Positions 41,561 through 51,915 of a stretch of DNA of 64,000 nt are shown here, in pieces. Source of the stretch: Gautieria morchelliformis. Taxonomy: Eukaryota > Basidiomycota > Agaricomycetes > Gomphales > Gomphaceae. The translations under genes were made by a program, and so were the position numbers. The number at the start of each line of letters is the position of its first letter. Within the stretch, counting starts at the first letter, position 1. The stretch spans positions 19,300-83,299 of the forward strand of contig WHVA01000488.1 of the NCBI GenBank assembly GCA_015179125.1, written 5' to 3'. The notes under the pieces are model-generated. The model was not told where the DNA came from and did not search any database. It worked only from the letters and a program-made list of their open reading frames with translations.

Positions 41561-43099
41561 AACACTGGAGGCATAGTAAGGGCTTTTTGGTCTGAAAAAC
41601 TGTTCAAAAAACTGTAAAGATTTTCCAAAAAATTTTAGTGTTTTTTATGTAAAAAAAACTTCAATAAAATTTCAGGTTTTTTAAAGCTTTCTCATTGTGG
41701 AAAAAAGAAACTGATAAAAAACCCATACAAAACCTCAATTTTCAGAGAGTTTCTTGATCCATAAAATTCTGAAAAGACTTTGAATTTTTCTGTGTTTCTT
41801 TAAAGTTTTTTTTTTTTTTTACAATTTTATCACACTTTTTTGGGATTGAGAAAGCTTTAAAAAACCTGATATTTTATTTTGAAGTTTTTTTACATAAAAA
41901 ACACTAAGGGCACGTTTGGTAACCAGACCACGAAAATGGATTTTGGTGATCTCTCACCAAAAAGTGAAGAAACCACGATTTCGCAATCTTGCGAAATCTT
42001 TTTCAATTTTGGGGTGTTTGTTTTGGAACCTGTTGAACTAAACGTAAAACTGTGGTGTTAAACACAATTCTAAAGTTCAATCAGAGATTTGACTTTACAA
42101 GCACACGCAAGCTTCGAGACTATTTTAACGGAGAACCCAATTAAGAAATTATACTCCAGTGAACAATCAGAATCGATATTGGTACAGAAGTGTAGCAATA
42201 GAGATTTAACTGAACACGTGTAGTTCTCAGATTGTGCAATACTTTGTGAGGTCAAAGAATGTTATTAGGCATCCAAGGGTCCAGATACTTTAAGGGGGAA
42301 AGCTACTTAGAGTCTTAGGACCGCAGGTCGAGTGAATTAAAGACAACAATAATCCCCAAGACGTGAAAAGATAGTTCTGCGCTTGAACTGTTCCTCAGTT
42401 CAAGTATTTCACTATTCTCATGGCTTTTCTGGTTTTTCCAACTCAACAAACGTAGGATATTAACTCACTTACCCTGAGTTAGGTTAATATCTGCAGTGCG
42501 TTGATTGATCAAGAAAGATCAATTACTCAAAAGGCTATTAACCCACTTAACTCAGAGTTAAGTTAATAATCTATTGCATGAATTGAATAACTAATAACCA
42601 AGTCTATTAGATCACTGCTCAGAGTGGCGTCTAATCGTACAGGATTACTAATCAGTTACTCTTAGTAATGTTGCTGTTCGCAGCGCGGTTATTCAGAGCC
42701 TGCTGCAATTAAAATAGAGCACTCTTGTACTTCTCAGAGCCAATCAAAGTTGCTGCAATCTTAGACTGTAGCCAAGTCAGTGAGCCAGTACTTCGGTACA
42801 AAGCTGTGTTGAAGTCACACTTCAGTTACTCAAGGTATGAGTGGTTTGGGTGAAAGATGATTGATTGCTTCACTGCTAAAACTGCAGGCTATTTATACTG
42901 CATCTATCTAGCTTATGTAACTACTGCTAGGAACCTTGTAGAGGCTTCTACTACTGTGAAGAACCTTGTGGAAGCTTAGAGAAGCTTCAGGAAAGGTTTG
43001 GAAACTATTGGAAGGCTGTGGAAGGTTCTATTGCTATATTGGGTTAAAGTCACAGCTCTGTGACAGTAAAGCTAAGAGTACTAGAGGCCGGTGAACCGG

Positions 43100-43700
43100 C
43101 GTGGCCCTTGTCGAAGATGTTCGAGATACTTGGCCAGGCTCTGTTTTATTTTATTTTTTTAAATCAATTATGTACACCAACGACCAAGGGCCGCGCCAGC
43201 GCCCTTGGTCGAGGACATTGGAATAGAATGGTTTATTTTGTCATCGGTATTCCCCTGATGAGAGCTTTCATTGGCTCAAAACAGCTGCACATCCGCCTCC
43301 CCTAGCAACCCTCTTCCCTAGGTAACAGAGCCTAGTCTTCGGAGACGGGAACAGAGGAGCTCCAGAGCAAGGGCCACGCCGGTTCGTCGAAGATGTTCGA
43401 GATACTTGGCCAGGCTCTGTTTTATTTTATTTTTTTAAATCAATTATGTACAATGACCAAGGGTCACGCCGGCTTTGCCGGCATGGCCCTTGGTCGAGGA
43501 CATTGGAATAGAATGGTTTATTTTGTTGTCGGTACTCCCCTGATGAGAGCTTTCATCAGCTCAGAACAGCTGCACATCCGCCTCCCCTAGCAACCCTCTT
43601 CCCTAGGTAACAGAGCCTAATCTTCAGAGACGGGAACAGAGGAGCTCCAAACCAAGGGCCACGCTGGCTTCGCCAGCACGGCCCTTGGTCGAGGACATCA
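43100..43700. repeat. Two-copy tandem duplication with GC hairpins inside Harbinger
   Basis: A unit of about 270 bases (gaagatgttcgagatacttg ... agaggagctcca) occurs at about 43105 and about 43388. Between and beside the units are hairpins with the stem ccaagggc/gcccttgg and changing inner words: gcgccagc near 43190, a ccggctttgccgg core near 43468 and a gctggcttcgccagc core near 43665. Short frames within the unit (KMFEILGQALFYFIFLNQLC) are not convincing genes. Confidence 0.75.
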
Positions 43701-44160
43701 GAATAGATGGCTTTACTTTGAGATACTTTGTCGTAGTTTCAAATACACACGTTGTAGGCGATGAAGTACGACGCACCCAGAAAAAGATATATCATTTAAT
43801 GGGAGAAAGGGATTGATTGAAGAAGTGCGAAGCGTATCGTACCATGGGAAGGTGCCCCTGTGCTGCCCCTCTAGCACACGACGTCACCGCGTGAACATTA
43901 GAGCAGTACGCGTACTGTATAGAGGTCGAGATAAGATAGACGCCATAAAACAGGTCCAAAGTTTACTAATCAGCTTACAATTTTGTGAAGATATACCTTT
44001 TTCAGCAAGGAAAGGATTATGAAATACATCAATATATCTTTATACGGCGCAGAAAACTCCCATCCACGACATCAAATACAAAGAAACATCATGTCGGATC
44101 TATATCTTCAGCCCTTAGAGAGCCCTTGTCTTCGACAAGGGAATGTAAGAAACTCCCACG

Positions 44161-44372
44161 CTCATGTGATTATCATGTGATGAAGGAAAGTCATGTGACT
44201 TCAAGCTGGATTGATGTCATGTGACTGTGTCATGTGATTGTCAGGTGACTGTAGATAATCAGGTGATTTTGAGGTCAGGTGATTGTCAGGTGGCTGTGGA
44301 TGATCAGGTGACTTTGAGCTGTTTTTGAGGTCATGTGATAGTCATGTGACCGTGGGTGATTCTTAGCTAAAC
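44161..44372 (+). promoter_or_regulatory. Array of TCA(T/G)GTGA motifs upstream of the SANT gene
   Basis: Eleven exact TCATGTGA or TCAGGTGA words plus one variant (tcaggtgg) in about 210 bases, all on the plus strand. They are E-box-like (CATGTG, CAGGTG). The array lies about 350 bases before the Myb/SANT start. Binding by the element's own SANT protein or transposase, or by a host bHLH factor, is inference. Confidence 0.5.
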
Positions 44373-44720
44373 TATCCAGAGATTGTTGTATCTTGTGGAC
44401 CCAATGTGAGTGTAGCATAGGAATATTAATACAACCTTTCTTGAGGACATTTGAAACTAATTAACTACCTAGTAAATGTTCATAAATAGGTAGCTACTTT
44501 GTGGATGATCCCTAACAGTGTTCGGCACACAAAATCTCAATCTAAAAAGATTTTGACCACGTGTGATCTCCCTATACTTTTGAGATACAGCTCAAAGCTG
44601 TATCTCGAGGACAACTGTGAATGTGGACTCTGGACTTCTCTTTCGCAGGTCGAAACCAAAGTCACGCTCCGTAATGTTTGTGACCAACCTCAATGCTATA
44701 GCTGGCTGCCATCCTTCATC

Positions 44721-45932
44721 ATGTCCAGCATCGATGTCCGGGATGTCATCCCAGCGCAAACCAAAAGGCAAGGGAAGTCAAAGGCAAAGGCTGACAATGC
44801 CCAGTGGTGTGCAGCTGAGGAAGCTGAACTGGTGCTGACTCTCACTGATCAAAAGGCCATGGGGAACACATTGGAAAATGGGTTCAAGAGAGCTGTCTGG
44901 CAAATTGTCGTTGACCAGCTCAAGATCATGGATGCAACACATTGCAAAGGGCCTTTGAAGACAGCTTCACAGGTGAAGTCAAGGTTTCATCAGGTAAGCT
45001 TCTTCGCCGCCTTTGCCACAATGCCTGGTTTGCGGTTCGCTGATGGGTTACAATTATAGCTCAAAAAGCAGTACAAGATATTGAAAGCTCTTCATCCGCA
45101 GTCTGGTTTTGGATGGGATGAAGGGTGACAGATGGTGACAGCACCGGAGGAAGTATGGGAAGTGTATATTAAGGTATGGCATATGATGACTGTACGATAT
45201 CATACTGTGACTATGGGAATATAGACCCACTATGCAGCAGCTCCTTTCAAAAAGAAACCCTTTCCGTTGTTTGATGACCTGGCACACTTGTGTGACAATG
45301 TGCTCACGACCGGTGCTGGTGTGCTTCGACCTAGAGTCCAGCCAGCTGAAGTCGAAGGGTCTCCTGATTCCTATGTGTCTGATGTTGATGGAGAATCGAA
45401 ATATGGTGAGGTCATTGAGGAAGAGGATGCTGAGCATGAGGAGGATCTGGGATCAGTCCAGGTTCGTTGATTATTCATCTCTTTCGCAGTCAATGAAACT
45501 CATGAAGGTTAGGCTGCCACCTTTTTGAGTAGTGACCTACCGGAAGCCCCCTCTACCTCCATGTTAGGGAAGCGTAAGGCTCAGGATACAGGACATGATA
45601 GCAAGTGTCTCCCAGACAAACACACTCGGAAGTCTGGTGCAGATGGCCTCTTCACCATATCGAAAGCGCTTGGAGATGTAGCAAGTGGACTCGAAGTAGG
45701 GAACTGTGATGCATGGACGTCTCCAGAGAGACTGTCAAGGGCTATTGAAGTCCTACAAGATGAGGAGTCCGATGATGAAGCCATACTGTCAGCGGTAAGG
45801 TTGTTTTCACAGGATCCAAAGGCACCGATTACCGATTTGGCAATCAAGCGTAAGGGGCTCAGGGTGAAGTGGCTTCATCAAAAGCAGGCTGATGCTGATC
45901 TCCTCAACTTCCAGATGTTCCCAAATATGTAG
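44721..45932 (+). pseudogene. Harbinger Myb/SANT-like DNA-binding protein
   Basis: ATG 44721 (MSSIDVRDVIPAQTKRQGKS). The trihelix-like domain follows: AQWCAAEEAELVLTLTDQKA, FKRAVWQIVVDQL, TASQVKSRFHQ, intron 44995-45058, LKKQYKILKALHPQSGFGW, TAPEEVWEVYIKAHP-like, then PFKKKPFPLFDDLAHLCD. After a Ser/Glu-rich stretch another exon runs from about 45525 (APSTSMLGKRKAQDTGHD) to NFQMFPNM at 45932. In PIF/Harbinger elements this partner binds DNA and helps import the transposase. One in-frame TGA near 45127 (after GFGWDEG) breaks the predicted exon, so this copy is probably dead unless a splice site removes it. Confidence 0.78.
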
Positions 45933-45958
45933 TATCGAGTACGAGCTATGAGAGTGAT

Positions 45959-47254
45959 CTACCTATGTTGACGTAGCTCTTGCTGATACCCTGTCCACAT
46001 TGCCTGCGCAATTCTCTCCCTCTTTGCTGTAGCCCTCCATGTCTCTGCAGGGTGTACACTCCCTCCAACAGCCATAACACTCATGGCTCCAATCCCGTTC
46101 ATTGACTCATGTAATTCCCCAGCTTCAGGCTCCTCGTCTGGATCATATGTCTGAATGAAGCTATGAATGACACAAGCAGCCTGGAATAATCTTTGCTTGT
46201 GTTGACATTGGATATTCATTCGTCTCACGAAGGATACCAAATCGTTTCTTTGCGACTCCAAAGACTCTCTCAATAACATTACGTGCCTGAGAATGTCGCA
46301 AATTGTAGAGTTCCTTGTAGGTTTTGGGCCTGAAGACTACCGGTTAAGTAAGTTATTTGGTGAGAGCTTCGTACATACCTGAGCCCACTAGCTTCCCACT
46401 CTTGAAGATGGTATTGAACGCCTCGAAATGGGATGAGCAAGGCATCACATATAGGATATCCAGCATCCGCCAGATAGTACTTTCCATGTGGAATGGCCAG
46501 ATCATGGACGCGTGCATCCTGATAGACCTATCCATCGCTGGCACTACGTTCCCAACCACTCAAAACATAGCAGAAATGTATATCAAAGGTAGTGCATGCT
46601 AAGACGTTCTGCGTGAGGGTCCCTTTCTGGTTGCGGTAATGGGACCTGTCCTCTGTTGAAGGGCATGCTATAATATGTGTCCCATCAACTGCTCCAAGGG
46701 CATCTTCAAAGTAGGGAAAGAATTTTGGGTTATCAGCAATATCCGTCAAGTTGTGTTTCCAAATTTGGTAGCTTGACATAGGTATTGTATAAGGCCAGGA
46801 ATGTTACTGCATCTAGGATGCAGTGGAAACATCTGGATAAATTGACATGAATAGAAGCTCTTCAAGTGGAGGAGGAGTAAGAATACATTGAAATTGTATC
46901 CCCACTCCGTTGGAATCGCTCGCCAAGCTTCCTATTTGATAAATTGGTCACAAGGGAATATGCAAAAATAGCCACCTGCTCATCAAGGTCCATGTAACAA
47001 GTGTGGTTGCCAGCTGTGCGTCTGAACAGTTCCTGGACCAGTTTTCTAAAAACGTGCTTTTTCATTCCGAGTTGATCCTGGATACGGCGTGGGTTTCCAT
47101 GAAGTAGCTCTCGGACCCATTGCCGACCAGATAGGATGGAGGTGTGGTAGAGCTGCTTAAAAGATAGTGCTTTCCATACTGTAACACTACCTCTCCGACA
47201 GTCTTGATCATGAGCAAGGCCACCATCCGCCTTCTCTTCCTGTAGCGTACCCAA
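45959..47254 (-). pseudogene. Harbinger DDE transposase, decayed
   Basis: From the right: LSGRQWVRELLHGNPRRIQD, LGMKKHVFRKLVQEL and NRKLGERFQRSGDTIS (about 46880-47130), then FFPYFEDALGAVDGTHI with the first Asp (about 46690), YRNQKGTLTQNVLA, YYLADAGYPICDALLIPFRG with the second Asp (about 46440), NVIERVFGVAKKRFG with the Glu (about 46240) and a C-terminus IHSFIQTYDPDEEPEAG ending at 45959. A TAG replaces a codon just after the GWERSASDG segment (about 46525), and a frame shift is needed near 46210. Gene order and motifs match PIF/Harbinger transposases, which cut at TWA targets. Confidence 0.82.
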
Positions 47255-47542
47255 GCTTCTATCAGGCCTTGCTCACGATTCATGACATGTCAGTCGCACC
47301 CACATACACACACTTTGTCAGCAAAGGAAATTTCAAGTCAAGGTTACAGTGCATTCAGCTCGATTCAATATTGATCACATGCAGAAAAGATCAAGGTTAC
47401 GAGTGAGTTGTAGATTTTATGATTTCTTCAGATCAGATTATCATGGTCTGGTTACCAAACGCACCCTAAAAATTTTTGGAAAGTCTTTACAGTTTTTTGA
47501 ACAGTTTTTCAGACCAAAAACCTTACTATGCCTCCAGTGAAA

Positions 47543-47719
47543 TGTGCAATTGGGGATAATGCACCTCCCGTGATTGGGGTTCCCTGACAGTTTGATCTAA
47601 CCCGCATGCAAAGCATGGGTCAAAGCATGGGTACCCACCTAGTCCAAAGAGAAAGGGGTTAGGATTCCCTTACCTAAGCGGCTAACTACACAGTAGCTAC
47701 CAATTATAGCATAAGCAAT
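47543..47719. other. LTR D end fragment and spacer
   Basis: 47543-47588 (tgtgcaattgggg ... gttccctgaca) matches the right end of solo LTR D1, in the orientation opposite to the D fragment at 41485-41560. The rest, to 47719, shows nothing identifiable. Confidence 0.45.
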
Positions 47720-48432
47720 TGTTATGCCACTCAACCATCTCTGCAATCCCCACACCACTTCCGCACCACCTCCAACGCTATTCCGCAACATCTGCAACAT
47801 CCGCAACCCTTGACCCTCAACCCCTTGTTCTTTCTACACCCCTTACAACTCCATTCATCAACCCTCCATACTCAACCCTTAGCGCAGCAAGATACCAGTT
47901 CTGATCCATCAGGAGTTCCATTTGTTCCACTGTCTATTAGACTTACATGCCCCTTGTTCTTTTGCCTATTGTTCTTGACACTACCCTGCACCCCATTGTA
48001 GTTCCCTTGTTCCACATTAGTTATGTACTCCATTTTATAGTCACTTCCACTCCCACCAGAATTGCTTAGTCCTGCCCCATTACTTGTTGTTCCAGCTCTT
48101 TGTATAAAACCCACTCATGTATGCTCTCCGATTCTGCAATCAGATAATTAACTTCAATATGTGACTCCCTTCACATTACCTCCTGTTCTCAGCACAGCAA
48201 GTTTGCAAGACCTCTGTTCCTCTGTCTTACGAAATACTGTCTTCTGCCTCTTCTGACTTCCGACCTCTGACGTTCGACTTGGCTCAACCTTTGAATCCTC
48301 CTCTTCCTCTGCCTCTTCCAACCTCCAATGTCAGTTCCAAAATACCTAGGACGATGGTTCATTGGGGGCACAACACATAAGTTGAAGCCACTGTCCTTTA
48401 GTTCCAACTTCTGGGATTCTTGATACATAACA
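47720..48432 (+). mobile_element. Solo LTR B3
   Basis: 713 bp, TGTTATGCCAC to GATACATAACA, TSD GCAAT at 47715-47719 and 48433-48437. It is more diverged from B1 and B2 than they are from each other but has the same landmarks (cctaggacgat, ttcattgggggc, cataagttgaagcc). It inserted in sequence of unknown type. Confidence 0.88.
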
Positions 48433-48437
48433 GCAAT

Positions 48438-48660
48438 CCAAGGGGCAAAGGTGAAGTCAGATAGGAACATGCATACTAAGGAGGAGGATTCGGTGGTATG
48501 GAAGGGAGAGGATAGCAGAGGGAAGAGTGACATAATGACAGAGAAGGGGAGAGGGAGAAAGGGGGAAAACAGGAGGTCATACCTGGACACTGACTGGCAT
48601 GGATCTGTGGCTGAAATTCAGGTTTGAGCCATATTCAGCAGCATGACACCATAAAGCTAC
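48438..48660. other. Spacer between LTR B3 and LTR E1
   Basis: Purine-rich on the plus strand (gagaggggagagggagaaaggg near 48540). No gene or repeat was recognised. Confidence 0.3.
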
Positions 48661-48849
48661 TGTAAAGGAGTAAACTTAGAGCCTTGTGGGTATCACAAGA
48701 GCAGCAGAGATCGACCAAGCTGTGGGATTCTGATGCTACGTAGTGACGGTTTACAAGGTGAGTTAAGCTGGGGAACCGCCGGCGGTTCCCACGCACTACT
48801 ATACAGTGGGGTCTTGTGGACCCCCCCCCTCTGAATCCACTTCTTTACA
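48661..48849 (-). mobile_element. LTR E1
   Basis: A 189-bp LTR with plus-strand ends TGTAAAGGAG and TTCTTTACA. It contains a hairpin ggaaccgccggcggttcc. The twin at 54704-54916 shares atgctacgtagtgac and actatacagtggg. It is followed by ccctccccttct, whose complement is a purine tract, so on the minus strand this is a 3' LTR preceded by its polypurine tract. Confidence 0.75.
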
Positions 48850-49847
48850 CCCTCCCCTTCTAGAAGGAACCCACCGGGTGAGCCAAAAGAAGCACCCCTT
48901 TGACCTCGAGAAAGGGATGGGTGTGTGGACCAGGTCATTCTGATGTACCTCAGAATAACCCCAGATCTGATGCCTCAGATATGACATGAATGCCATGATG
49001 CCATGACATGGCATCATGGCAGATGTGTTGGCATAGTGCCAACACATCTGTTCTGGTGTTCATCATTCTGAACACCAGTGGTTGTGCCGGCTTTGCCGGC
49101 ACTCCCCAGTTGTAGTGGGTGGTTGGTTGGTTTGGGGGCATGGTTCTTCCCCCTCTGAACCGAAACCCACGGTTGAGAACAACTTGAATGCTCTCAAACC
49201 CACAGACAGGTGATGTCTGTGGGGAACTGAAAAGCCAATGATCTAGGCATCATTGGTGCCTAACTGCGAAGGATAGCAGTTATGCAGCCATAGGACCTGG
49301 CAGGGCCCTATGCAAGGAATAACCAAGCGGTCAATAATTGACTGCTTTGTGACATGATGTCACCCGTAGGACTTGGAGGAGCCCTACGCAATGAAATTAC
49401 CGAAGCGGTCAATACTTGACCACTTCATGGCCAAACAGGCCAGCGGCTGCATACAGCCACTGGGCATTGTGTCCATGGACCTGGACACAACGGATGTGCA
49501 TTTGTGTGCACGCCAGGCATGTGATGCAGGCAGAGGCACACTTTCTGACGATCTGTTGGATCATCTTGCAGCTGTCCATGGGGGCAGCCGGTTGCTCTTG
49601 GGGTTCATTTCTGAACCTCACGTCCTGTTTGACCAGGACGGCTGGCAGTGGCATTCACTGCTTGTCCCGCTCCTTTTGTCACAGGTCTTCCACGTCGTGA
49701 CCACATTCATTAGCTGCGGACTGTCATGCATGAATGGCGGTGGCTCCGCAGGGGGCCGGCAATGCGGCGGTTGCAAGATATGCCACAACCAGGAGCTTCT
49801 GGGGACCTTTGGTGGGTCCCCAGGTGCAGATGCACACCCCTTGGGGC
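48850..49847. repeat. Serial-hairpin DNA, interior of LTR element E1
   Basis: Nearly every base belongs to a short inverted repeat with a small loop, one after another: atctgatgcctcagat (about 48964), cagatgtgt/acacatctg (49020-49050), ctggtgttc/gaacaccag (49053-49078), gtgccggctttgccggcac (49084-49102), cccacagac/gtctgtggg (49199-49223), ccaatgat/atcattgg (49235-49256), taactgc/gcagtta (49261-49282), catagg/ccctatg (49289-49312), aagcggtcaa/ttgactgctt (49325-49347), tgacatgatgtca, cgtagg/ccctacg (49365-49388), aagcggtcaa/ttgaccactt (49403-49425), tggccaaacaggcca, gtgtcca/tggacac, gtcctgtttgaccaggac and ctggggacc/gggtccccag. It is AT-neutral here, unlike 10935-12345. The plus-strand open frame 49373-49850 overlaps it but resembles no protein. 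Confidence 0.75.
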
Positions 49848-50336
49848 TGTCAGGGGACACCCTGTTTTCCATTTCCAGTTCCGAGACCACACCCAGTTCC
49901 GACTCCATTTCCGACTCCGCTTCCAGTTCCGATTCCATCTCCGCCTCCGCTTTCGGAAATGATTCCGCTTCTGGGAGAACTTCCACCAGTTCTGTTCGCC
50001 TTGCCAGTTCCACTCCAATTTCCGACTTCCATCCTCGGAACAGTGGCGGAAATCAAGCAACTCACGTAATAGGTGGAATCAAGGGTCAATCAAGGGTCAG
50101 GAGGTCATGAGGATGCAGGGTTGATGGCGGGTGCCAAGTGTTGTCCCTGGCTGGGCAGCGTAGTATAATACGGGCTCGCTGACATTGGGGGTCCTTAGAC
50201 TTTTCTCTTTGGATTTCCCCTTGTCAGGTGAGAATCCCCCCTCTTGTATACTCTGTTCATTTATACATACTTTGGATTTCCCCTTGTCAGCTGTGTGGTA
50301 GTGTGATGTCCACAACCAGCCAGGGTTGCCCTTACA
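49848..50336 (+). mobile_element. 5' LTR of gypsy C2
   Basis: 489 bp, TGTCAGGGGACACC to GGTTGCCCTTACA, the same family as LTR C1 in the opposite genomic orientation, with extra TTCC(A/G)ATTCCG repeats. It is followed by gcagaaaagtctctcccc exactly as in C1. The 3' LTR of this copy is absent. Confidence 0.88.
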
Positions 50337-50523
50337 GCAGAAAAGTCTCTCCCCTAGAGGACCGGCAGTCATACTGCGCGTTGCACTCGCCATAGGTGCA
50401 TTCGGAATCGGAGACAGCGACTCGGAGATCGCGACCTCTTCCGCACACACAGCGCACGACAGCCCCTCTTCTTACGTCGAGCTCCCAACCCCAGAAATCC
50501 CGTCCCATATTTCTCCTTCCGAC

Positions 50524-51697
50524 ATGGATCCGGACGATCGTCTTCGGAATATGGAGGAGGAATTGACGCGGAACCGGATGAAGACCGACGCGATGGAAAC
50601 AGCCTTACAAGCGATTTTGGCTAAGTTAGATATTACACAAGTGGTGGAAATGAAATGCTGGATGATCCGGATTTCGGAAAAGCAGGAGCAGCGGAAGAGA
50701 GGATGTCAGCGAAGTTAGCAAAGGTCAAACCCGCAACTCCGGCGGACTTTGACGGAGATCGGGAGAAAGGACGCGCATTCTTCAACACATGCAGCATCTA
50801 CTTCACAATTGTTGGAGACCTCTTTCCGAATGACCAGGCTCGGATCCACTGGCATTGTCCTTTTTCAAGTCGGACTGCGCAGCCCGTTTTGCAAACAAGG
50901 TGATCCGACATGAAGCAAAGGGCAAGGGGAACTACTTCCGGGACTGGGATGCCTTTGAGAAAACATTTTCCGACCAGTTCTGCCCAAAAAACGAGCTGCT
51001 CACAGCCCTTACAAAGCTTGAGGGGACAAGCTGGTACCAGGCCAAGGATCCGGTCGATGACTACATTGATCGCTTCCAGGAGCTCATTGACCTTGCAGAG
51101 TATGACGACGACAAGACGATCGTCATTAAATTCCGACGAGGACTTGATCTGACACTCCAGAACCAAGTCGCGCTGCTTGGGGATGGAGCTCCGGATTTTG
51201 ATGACCCAGAAGGGTGGTACCAAGCTGCGCAGAGGGTGTCCCGGAACAGGGAAGCAAATGAGGCCTTCGTGGAGACAAACCAGAACATGACATGCAGTTC
51301 CACTCATCCTACTCCACCTATGCCAAAACTCAGAAGTGCATTCACTCCCACACGGAAAGTATTTCCGACGGTTGCTCCGCCTGCTCCTATTAGGAACCAT
51401 AGCCCTCCTCCTTCAAAGAGTGGCCCTGCCCCAATGGATGTTGACCGCATGCGCGGAAAAGACCACGGAACTATCACCTGCTTCCGATGCCGACAACCAG
51501 CTCACTATGCTCGCGAGTGCCCCCAAGCCTTTGACATCCGGCTTATGACCACGGAGGAAAAACTCGAGCTCCTTCCAGAGTTCTTCGCACTCGTGGACAT
51601 AGGCGGAGTGCCCACTCCGGAAGTAATTTCCGAAAATGCGGAACATGGTGCATCGGGAGCGGAAGATGCGTCGGATTTTGTGACACGCAGCGGGTGA
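50524..51697 (+). pseudogene. Gypsy C2 gag, frameshifted
   Basis: ATG 50524 (MDPDDRLRNMEEELTRNRMK). It aligns with C1 gag throughout but loses frame near 50640 (ctagttagatattacacaag, a small deletion) and again near 50850. It recovers at 50855 to 51697, including the knuckle CFRCRQPAHYAREC and the same stop after FVTRSG. Gag cannot be made as one product from this copy. Confidence 0.85.
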
Positions 51698-51915
51698 GAT
51701 GTGTGCCCCTGCTGCCTGTACATAACCGGTTTGCCTGTCTTGAAGTAGAGAATGAAAAGCCCCCACTCCCCTCACTTCATACAGACCCACCGGATAAAGT
51801 CACACAAAAACCAAATCCGACACCACGTCCATCCCGCGTCCGCCCTTGGGAGAGACGCCTCCCGAAGCGCTATGTTGTTGCTTCCACCCCTGGCCCCAAG
51901 TGACTAGTCATTAAG

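Larger units (their letters stand above)
41908..47466. mobile_element. Complete PIF/Harbinger DNA transposon, 5.56 kb
   Basis: TIRs GGGCACGTTTGGTAACCAGA (left) and GGGTGCGTTTGGTAACCAGA (right, reversed), and TAA target duplication at 41905-41907 and 47467-47469. The empty MITE sequence (cataaaaaacactaaa) is restored on removal and matches the MITE's other arm. It carries the two genes expected of the superfamily in opposite orientation: a Myb/SANT-like protein (44721-45932, +) and a DDE transposase (45959-47254, -), with 26 bases between stops. The left 2.8 kb is long and non-coding, with a tandem duplication and a motif array. Confidence 0.9.
41563..47539. mobile_element. AT-rich MITE split by the Harbinger element
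   Basis: Outer repeats CACTGGAGGCATAGTAAGG at 41563 and its complement ending CCTCCAGTG at 47539, with AAA on both sides (41560-41562, 47540-47542). Without the insert it is about 415 bp, almost one large palindrome. It shares terminal words and 3-base A/T duplication with the MITE at 27383, so both belong to one family. The Harbinger inserted at TAA within it. Confidence 0.82.

Noticed and set aside
48980..49110. CRISPR-like repeat-spacer pattern
   Set aside because: The repeated structure is palindromic, but the words differ from unit to unit with no constant repeat; the organism is a fungus.
49373..50110. A 245-codon plus-strand frame as a gene
   Set aside because: It runs through hairpin DNA into LTR C2, has no conserved motif, and the second half is LTR repeats.
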